Assembly: GCF_014701095.1 (NCBI RefSeq)
Contig: NZ_AP023439.1
Location: forward strand, 2,654,001-2,718,000
Direction: 5' to 3'
DNA from: Streptomyces tuirus
GTDB taxonomy: Bacteria > Actinomycetota > Actinomycetes > Streptomycetales > Streptomycetaceae
Length of the DNA: 64,000 bases
In this document: positions 58,580 to 64,000 of the stretch, one piece after another
How the letters are laid out: each line of letters starts with the position of its first letter
Numbering within the stretch: the first letter of the stretch is position 1
The notes under the pieces: model-generated
What the model saw: the letters and a program-made list of their open reading frames with translations, nothing else
What the model was told of the DNA's origin: nothing
Database searches by the model: none
Position numbers and translations under genes: made by a program

Positions 58580-60421
58580 GTGAGCGGAACCTCCGAAGGG
58601 CCGGCGCCCGCGGCAGACCTGGACCGGCCGGTCGTCACAGAGAGTGAGATCGACACGTCTCCCCGTACCGAGCCCCCGACCCGGCAGCCCTACCGCTCCG
58701 TCTTCACGGCCGCCCCGCTCGCCATGGCCGTCGTGGACCGGGAGGGCATGGTCGTCAGCGCCAATGGCGCGCTCGCCGCGCTGCTCGGCGGCAGCCCGGA
58801 CAGGCTGGCCGGGTCCGTCGCCGCCGACCTGGTCGACCTCACCTCCGACGCCCGCACCTGGCACGCCTATCGCGAGGTGCTGCGCGGACGGCAGTCCCGG
58901 CTGCGCTGCACCCGCCGGCTGAAGCACCCGGACGGGCACTCGCTGTGGGTGCAGGTGACGGTCGCCCCGCTGCCCTCGGAGGACGGTGTGCTGCTGTCGG
59001 TCACCGACATCAGCGCCCGCCGGGAACTCCAGGCCCGGTTGCGGCACTTGCAGATGCACGACCCGGTGACCCGGCTGCCCAACCGCACGCTGTTCTTCGA
59101 GCGGCTGTCGGCCGCGCTGGAGGCGGAGTCGTACGAGCAGAGCGGCACGGGCCGGATCGGGCTGTGCTACCTGGACCTGGACGGCTTCAAGGCCATCAAC
59201 GACACCCTCGGCCACCGGGTCGGGGACCGGCTGCTGGCCGCCGTCGCCGAGCGCCTCACGCGCTGCGCGGACGAGGCCGGCCACGCGCGCACCAGCATCC
59301 CGCTGGTGGCCCGGCTGGGCGGGGACGAGTTCGCGCTGCTCGTCGAGGACTCCACGGGCACCGAACAGCTGGCCGAGCTGGCCGAGTCGGCGCTGCGGGC
59401 GGTCCAGGACCCGTTCGACATCGCCGGGCAGCGGCTGTCGGTCTCGGCGTCGATCGGGGTCGTGGAGCGGCACGCGGCCGGCACCACCCCCACCGCGCTG
59501 ATGCAGGCCGCCGACACCACGCTGTACTGGGCGAAGGCCGATGGCAAGGCCCGCTGGACGCTGTTCGACCCGGAGCGCAACGCGCACCGCATGACCCGCC
59601 AGGCCCTCGCCTCCACGCTCCGGCCGGCCATCGACCGGGGCGAGTTCCGGCTGGAGTACCAGCCGCTGGTCGGCATGGAGGACGACCGGCTGCACGGGGT
59701 CGAGGCGCTCATCCGCTGGAACCATCCCCAGTTCGGCGTACTGACGCCGAATCGGTTCATCGGACTCGCGGAGGAGGACGGCTCGATCGTCCCGCTGGGC
59801 CGCTGGGTGCTCCGTACGGCCTGCGGGCAGGCCCGCCGGTGGCAGCTGGACCACCCGGACGAGCCGCCGATCTTCGTCAGCGTGAACGTGGCGGTGCGGC
59901 AGGTGTGGGACTCGGACCTGGTGGCGGACGTGGCCGAGACGCTCGCCGATACCGGGCTCGCCCCGCATCTGCTCCAGCTGGAGCTGACCGAGTCGGCCGT
60001 GATGGGCTCGGCGGGGCGTCCGCTCCAGGCCCTGAAGGCGCTCAGCGACATGGGCGTGCGGATCGCCATCGACGATTTCGGCACCGGCTACTCGAACCTG
60101 GCGTACCTGAGCCGGCTGCCGGTGTCGGTGCTGAAGCTGGACGGGTCCTTCGTGCGCGGCTTCCAGTACGACGGCCGGGAGGCGGCCGCCCGCGCCAACC
60201 CGGCCGACGAGGTGGTCGTCGAGGCGATGATCCAGCTCGCGCACCGGCTCGGGCTGACCGTCACGGCCGAGTGCGTGGAGACCTCGGCGCAGGCCACGCG
60301 GCTGCGGAGCATCGGCTGCGACACCGGACAGGGCTGGCTGTACTCCCGCCCGGTGTCACCGGACCGCATCTCCGAACTGCTGGGCACGCCGGACGTTCAG
60401 GCGGGCGTCGGCAAACCGTAG
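58580..60421 (+). CDS. cdgA: CdgA-like PAS-GGDEF-EAL c-di-GMP turnover protein (613 aa)
   Basis: Cytoplasmic bifunctional c-di-GMP protein. PAS domain (about 35-150: FTAAPLAMAVVDREGMVVSA), GGDEF domain with intact active site LGGDEF (247-251) preceded by DLDGFKAINDTLGHRVGD, and EAL domain with intact VEALIRWNHP (EAL at 375-377), DDFGTGYSNLAYLSRL, and VTAECVET. In S. coelicolor CdgA (SCO2817, from memory) has this layout and BldD control. GTG 58580 is chosen because GGGAG lies 6 nt before it; ATG 58565 is an alternative start. Its 3' end overlaps the convergent gene by 25 nt. Confidence 0.95.
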   Translation: MSGTSEGPAPAADLDRPVVTESEIDTSPRTEPPTRQPYRSVFTAAPLAMAVVDREGMVVSANGALAALLGGSPDRLAGSVAADLVDLTSDARTWHAYREVLRGRQSRLRCTRRLKHPDGHSLWVQVTVAPLPSEDGVLLSVTDISARRELQARLRHLQMHDPVTRLPNRTLFFERLSAALEAESYEQSGTGRIGLCYLDLDGFKAINDTLGHRVGDRLLAAVAERLTRCADEAGHARTSIPLVARLGGDEFALLVEDSTGTEQLAELAESALRAVQDPFDIAGQRLSVSASIGVVERHAAGTTPTALMQAADTTLYWAKADGKARWTLFDPERNAHRMTRQALASTLRPAIDRGEFRLEYQPLVGMEDDRLHGVEALIRWNHPQFGVLTPNRFIGLAEEDGSIVPLGRWVLRTACGQARRWQLDHPDEPPIFVSVNVAVRQVWDSDLVADVAETLADTGLAPHLLQLELTESAVMGSAGRPLQALKALSDMGVRIAIDDFGTGYSNLAYLSRLPVSVLKLDGSFVRGFQYDGREAAARANPADEVVVEAMIQLAHRLGLTVTAECVETSAQATRLRSIGCDTGQGWLYSRPVSPDRISELLGTPDVQAGVGKP

Positions 60422-61503
60422 GCGTCGGCGATGAGTTCGTAGGAACGCAGGCGGACGTCCCCGCCGTGCGCGTTGGCCGTGATCATCAGCTCGTCGGCGC
60501 CCGTGCGCTTGGTGAGGTCGTCGAGGCCCGAGCGGACCTCGTCGGGGGTGCCGTGGATGACGTTGGCGTTCCAGGAGTCGACGAAGTCGCGCTCCAGGGG
60601 GCTGAATTCGTAGGCCTCCGCCTCCTCCGGGCTGGGCACGAGGCCGGGGCGGCCGGTGCGCAGCCGGACCATGCTGAGGGCCGCGGCCAGCACCTGCCGG
60701 CGGGCCTCCCTCTCCTCGTCGGCGGCGAGCGCGGAGACGCCGATGACGGCGTACGGCTCGTCGAGCACGGCGGAGGGCTGGAAGGACTCGCGGTACAGGT
60801 CGAGCGCCGGGATGGTGTTCTGCGCCGAGAAGTGGTGGGCGAAGGCGAAGGGCAGCCCGAGGACACCGGCGAGGCGGGCGCTGAAACCGGAGGAGCCGAG
60901 CAGCCAGAGCGGCGGGCGGTGCGGGGACTGGACGCCGCCGGGGGACGTGGCCTGCACCGGGCCGGGGACCGCGTGGATGCGGCGGTAGGGGTGCCCGTCG
61001 GGGAAGTCGTCGTCGAGGAAGCGGGTCAGCTCGGCGAGCTGCTGCGGGAAGTCGTCCGCGCCCTCGTTCAGCCGTTCCGTGCGGCGCAGGGCGGCGGCCG
61101 TGGCGCCGTCCGTGCCGGGGGCGCGGCCGAGGCCGAGGTCGATCCGGCCCGGGGCCATGGCCTCCAGCGTGCCGAACTGCTCGGCGATCACGAGCGGGGC
61201 GTGGTTGGGCAGCATCACACCGCCCGAGCCGAGCCGGATGCGGTCGGTGTGGGCGGCGAGGTGGGCCAGGATCACGGCCGGGGACGAGGAGGCCACGCCC
61301 GGCATGGAGTGGTGCTCGGCGACCCAGTACCGGTGGAAGCCGCGGTTCTCCGCGAGTCGGACCAGGTCGACGCTGGTGCGCAGGGCGTCGGAGGCGGTGC
61401 GGCCGGCCCCCACGGTGACCAGGTCCAGTACGGAGAGGGGGACGGGGGCGCTGCCCTGTGCCGCGCCGCGAATCTCGTCGCCGGGTGTCTGGTCTGCCGC
61501 CAC
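60397..61503 (-). CDS. Luciferase-like (LLM class) flavin-dependent oxidoreductase (368 aa)
   Basis: Flavin-dependent monooxygenase/F420 reductase fold of the LLM class: YWVAEHHSMPGVASSSPAV (about 59-77) near the N-terminus, RIRLGSGGVMLPNHAPLVIA (about 88-107), GRIDLGLGRAPGTD, and PPLWLLGSSGFSARLAGV. Substrate unknown; either FMN or F420 is possible. GTG 61503 with GGAGG 9 nt upstream. Convergent and 25-nt overlapping with cdgA. Confidence 0.88.
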   Translation of the reverse strand: MAADQTPGDEIRGAAQGSAPVPLSVLDLVTVGAGRTASDALRTSVDLVRLAENRGFHRYWVAEHHSMPGVASSSPAVILAHLAAHTDRIRLGSGGVMLPNHAPLVIAEQFGTLEAMAPGRIDLGLGRAPGTDGATAAALRRTERLNEGADDFPQQLAELTRFLDDDFPDGHPYRRIHAVPGPVQATSPGGVQSPHRPPLWLLGSSGFSARLAGVLGLPFAFAHHFSAQNTIPALDLYRESFQPSAVLDEPYAVIGVSALAADEEREARRQVLAAALSMVRLRTGRPGLVPSPEEAEAYEFSPLERDFVDSWNANVIHGTPDEVRSGLDDLTKRTGADELMITANAHGGDVRLRSYELIADAYGLPTPA

Positions 61504-61591
61504 GGTGGGGTGCCTCCTGCTGTGGGCCGTGTGCTGTCGTACCGGATCTAACAGGGGACTGTCTCCGGTTATTCCCGGCCACGGCGCCGGG

Positions 61592-61710
61592 GTCCGTCAG
61601 GCGGCCTCCCGGCCCCTGCGCCCGGGTCCGTCAGGCGGCCTCCCCGCCCCTGCGCCCAGGTCCGTCAGGCGGCCTCCCGGCCCCCGCGCCCGGATCCGTC
61701 AGGCGGCCCG
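61592..61710. repeat. 34-bp tandem repeat, four copies
   Basis: GTCCGTCAGGCGGCCTCCCGG-based unit starts at 61592, 61626, 61660 and 61694 (A for G in the last). On the minus strand each copy reads GAG-GCC-GCC-TGA, resembling a copied C-terminus and stop. It lies between the LLM gene and the next terminator; no gene here. Confidence 0.95.
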
Positions 61711-61758
61711 CTCCCCGTCGCTCGGGGCGCTGCCCTGCCGGGGCATGCGGTGCGCCTT

Positions 61759-61792
61759 CTCGCCGCCCCCGGCAGGTGCCGGGGGCGGCGAG
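61759..61792. terminator. Long GC-rich hairpin after the racemase-family genes
   Basis: CTCGCCGCCCCCGGCA / TGCCGGGGGCGGCGAG, 16-bp perfect complement across a 2-nt centre (effective stem about 14 bp), 17 nt beyond the stop at 61809 on the minus strand. Confidence 0.8.
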
Positions 61793-61808
61793 GGTCAGGC
61801 CCGTGGTC

Positions 61809-62540
61809 TCACACCTGGACGATCGGCTCCCGCGAGAAGAGCGCCCCCAGTTCCGGCGCGTTCACCCGCCGGTCCGCCAGGCGCAGGCCCTCCCAGACCG
61901 TGACCTGGTTGGCGGTGAGGACCGGCTTGCCGAGTTCCTTCTCCAGGGCCGGGATGTGGGCCGCCGTGTGCAGGGCCGTGTCGGGCAGGAGGAGGACCTC
62001 GGCGTCGGGGTGGTCGGAGTTCCGGGCCAGGGTGAGGAGTTCGGCCTCGCCCCAGGTGCCGACCTCGGCGGCCGTGATGATGCCGGAGCTGTTGACCGAC
62101 ACGACCTCGACATCGGCCGCGCGCAGGAACTCCGCGAAGAGCCGCGCCACGTCCTCCGGGTACGTCGCCCCGATCGCGACCCTGCGCACCCCCAGCTCCC
62201 GCACCGCGTGCGCGAACGCGAAGGAGGTGGAGGAGGCGGGCATGCCGGCCGTCTGGGCCAGGGCGCGGACCTGCTCCTGCGCGCCGTCCCAGCCGTAGAC
62301 GAAGCTGCCGCTCGTGCAGGCCCACACCACCGCGTCCGCACCGGCGTGCCGCAACTCCTGGACGCCCGCCGCGAGCCGGCCGGCGGAGCCCATCTCGAGC
62401 AGCGCGTCCACCCGGTGCGCGTCCTCACCGATGTCGGTGTGCACCAGGTCCACCCGGATGTCGCTGCCCAGCAACTGCTCGATGCGCGGATAGTCGTCCT
62501 CGGCGGAGTGGCCCGGGTAGAGAAATCCCAGCGCTGTCAT
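61809..62540 (-). CDS. Asp/Glu racemase / maleate isomerase family protein, one Cys (243 aa)
   Basis: Pseudo-symmetric alpha/beta fold of the Asp/Glu racemase superfamily. First-half Cys75 in VVWACTSGSF; the second-half position where a catalytic Cys is expected reads LLLPDTALHTA (P186-D187), so only one Cys is present. ATG 62540 overlaps the stop of the upstream paralogue (ATGA). Without the second Cys it may be a decarboxylase-type or inactive partner; a racemase or isomerase would need both. Confidence 0.8.
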   Translation of the reverse strand: MTALGFLYPGHSAEDDYPRIEQLLGSDIRVDLVHTDIGEDAHRVDALLEMGSAGRLAAGVQELRHAGADAVVWACTSGSFVYGWDGAQEQVRALAQTAGMPASSTSFAFAHAVRELGVRRVAIGATYPEDVARLFAEFLRAADVEVVSVNSSGIITAAEVGTWGEAELLTLARNSDHPDAEVLLLPDTALHTAAHIPALEKELGKPVLTANQVTVWEGLRLADRRVNAPELGALFSREPIVQV

Positions 62541-63352
62541 GTCCAGCCTTCCTGCTGCTGCTCTTCTTCCGGCAGTACGGGACCGGGGTCCGCCCCCGGC
62601 ACTGCGGGACCGGAACGCGCCGCCGGATTGATCAGCGCTTGGTACGGCCCCACCGCACGGGTACCCAGTCGGCGCAGTGCCGCCCACATCGTCACTTGGT
62701 TGGCCGAGATCACGGGGATGCGCAGCTCGGCCTCCAGCTGGGGGATCACGTCGTACGTGGGCAGGTTGGTGCAGCTGATGAACAGCGCGTCGGCGTCACC
62801 GCGGACGGCCTGCCGGGCCATGTCCACCACCTCCCGGTACGGGACCTTCCAGATGTGCCGGGTCAGGCCCATGAAGGCGCAGCCGGAGATCGTGACGCCG
62901 GCCTGGGCGACATAGGCCTCCAGCGACTGCGTCACCGACACCGTGTACGGCGTCACCAGCGCGACCCGGCGCACGTCCAGCTCCACCAGGGCCTCCAGCA
63001 GCGCGCCGGAGGTGGTGATCGCCGGTACGGCGCCGGCCCTGCTCATCGCCTCGCACATCGCCCGCTCGCCCATCATGCCGCCGACGAAGCTGCCCGACGT
63101 GCAGGCGTAGGCCACGACCTCGGGGGCGATCGCGTTGAGCGTGCGGACCGCCTCGCTCAGCGTCTCGTGCTCGCTGACCAGGCGGGCCAGATCGAGACTC
63201 ACCTCGACCGGCACGAACGGTGTGCGGGTCATATGGAGCGAGACCTCGTCCGGCACCCAGCGCCACAGCTCGCGGTCGAGTGCGAAGTCGAAAGGGGCGA
63301 CGACGCCGACCCCGCGCTGCGGGCTGGGCCCGCCGAGAAATGAGACGTCCAT
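62537..63352 (-). CDS. Asp/Glu racemase / maleate cis-trans isomerase family protein, two Cys (271 aa)
   Basis: Same superfamily as the downstream gene but with both catalytic Cys: C84 in VAYACTSGSF and C194 in LFISCTNLPTYD. Its C-terminus is an acidic, Gln-rich tail (EEEQQQEG). ATG 63352 is chosen (MDVSFLGG); TTG 63379 is possible. It heads a two-gene unit. Family members include maleate isomerase, hydantoin racemase and arylmalonate decarboxylase. Confidence 0.85.
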   Translation of the reverse strand: MDVSFLGGPSPQRGVGVVAPFDFALDRELWRWVPDEVSLHMTRTPFVPVEVSLDLARLVSEHETLSEAVRTLNAIAPEVVAYACTSGSFVGGMMGERAMCEAMSRAGAVPAITTSGALLEALVELDVRRVALVTPYTVSVTQSLEAYVAQAGVTISGCAFMGLTRHIWKVPYREVVDMARQAVRGDADALFISCTNLPTYDVIPQLEAELRIPVISANQVTMWAALRRLGTRAVGPYQALINPAARSGPAVPGADPGPVLPEEEQQQEGWT

Positions 63353-63550
63353 GGCAGGCACCGGCCTCACGCTGGGCAACTAGTGTGCAACGGATCGTGG
63401 GAACGCCCGTGTTGACGACGGTAGGTTCGGGTGCGAGCGTGGTCAATCCGCCCGGATCACTCCTTGGTCAACACCGGGTTAACTCGTCGTCACCCGACCG
63501 GCGCCCCGGGGCCGGCCGGCCCCGCCGAACGGCTGGAGAAACGGCTGCTC

Positions 63551-64000
63551 ATGCCCACCCCCACGCTCCTCGTCCTGGACGCCGAACCCCTCCCCCGCCT
63601 CGGCCGCCTCACCGGCCGCGCCCGCATCGAACACACCGACGCGGCGGGGCTCGCCGAGCGCCTCCCGCGCGCGGATGTACTCCTGGTGTGGGACTTCACC
63701 TCGCGCGCCGTGCGGGACGCCTGGCCCGGCGAGGGTCCGCGGCCGCGCTGGGTGCACACGGCGAGCGCGGGTGTGGACCACCTGATGTGTCCGGAACTCG
63801 CCGCTTCCGACACGGTGGTGACGAACGCGCGCGGCATCTTCGACCAGCCGATCGCGGAGTACGTCGCCGCGCTCGTGCTGGCGATGGCCAAGGACCTGCC
63901 GAGGACCCTGGAGTTGCAGCGGGAGCGGACCTGGCGGCACCGCGAGTCGCTCAAGGTCGCCGGGAGCCGGGCCGTGGTGGTCGGTTCGGGGCCGATCGGC
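63551..64000 (+). CDS. D-isomer-specific 2-hydroxyacid dehydrogenase (partial, C-terminus beyond right edge)
   Basis: ATG 63551 with GGAGAAAC upstream; 150 codons open to the edge. N-terminal catalytic domain: LLVWDFTSRAVRDAWPG, RWVHTASAGVDHLM (HTASAGVD is typical) and VTNARGIFDQPIAEYVAAL, leading into the NAD fold VVVGSGPIG at the end of the window. Divergent from the two racemase-family genes with a 198-nt shared region. Reduces or oxidises a 2-oxo/2-hydroxy acid. Confidence 0.88.
   Translation, partial: MPTPTLLVLDAEPLPRLGRLTGRARIEHTDAAGLAERLPRADVLLVWDFTSRAVRDAWPGEGPRPRWVHTASAGVDHLMCPELAASDTVVTNARGIFDQPIAEYVAALVLAMAKDLPRTLELQRERTWRHRESLKVAGSRAVVVGSGPIG

Overview
The window is chromosomal DNA of a Streptomyces (high-GC actinomycete). 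Evidence seen directly: very high GC with strongly G/C-biased third codon positions, many GTG starts and ATGA/GTGA overlaps, and the desferrioxamine locus (desE-desF-desA-desB-desC-desD) with two iron boxes. There is also adpA with a single TTA codon, next to an oligoribonuclease gene, and a cebR-cebE-cebF-cebG-bglC cellobiose locus with CebR operators. The gene order resembles, from memory, the S. coelicolor core segment around desA, glmS and adpA. I see no prophage, insertion sequence or CRISPR array, so this looks like core chromosome with small accessory changes.

Layout. 1-8.6 kb: a partial secreted serine hydrolase, a hypothetical gene, then a thiamine-diphosphate enzyme, an agmatinase-type ureohydrolase and a sodium:solute symporter facing a PucR regulator, and a phosphatase-like gene. 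8.8-17.4 kb: an acyl-CoA thioesterase and acyl-CoA dehydrogenase, then a TetR repressor divergent from a leucine/branched-chain acyl-CoA catabolic operon (carboxyltransferase, biotin carboxylase/BCCP, HMG-CoA lyase, acdH). 17.5-24.8 kb: desferrioxamine uptake and biosynthesis. 25-34.5 kb: a GH20 hexosaminidase with a DasR-type site, a DUF4429/SHOCT protein, glmS, a YaaH-type membrane protein, a universal stress protein, adpA, orn and tRNA-His.

34.6-47.1 kb: a small membrane protein, an MFS exporter, the ceb operon, a sensor kinase/response regulator pair and a spermidine-synthase-like protein. 47.4-56.8 kb: an NsdA-like TPR regulator, a histidine phosphatase, a PAP2 protein, a tightly coupled three-gene nuclease/unknown/helicase operon, small uncharacterised genes and tRNA-Lys. 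57-64 kb: a secreted M6-type metalloprotease, a PAS-GGDEF-EAL c-di-GMP protein (CdgA-like), a luciferase-like oxidoreductase, two Asp/Glu-racemase-family proteins and a partial 2-hydroxyacid dehydrogenase.

The most interesting items are: (1) the operon at 51339-55437, which encodes a RecB/Cas4-type Fe-S nuclease, an unknown 530-residue protein and a Upf1/Dna2-like SF1 helicase, together resembling a split Dna2 machine; (2) several short tandem-repeat arrays lying directly behind genes, some copying the last codons and stop of the gene; (3) a conserved set of regulatory boxes (AccR-, DmdR1-, DasR-, CebR- and BldD-type) whose identity matches the neighbouring genes. Most coordinates rest on reading frame, ribosome-binding sites and overlaps; functions rest on motifs recognised by eye.
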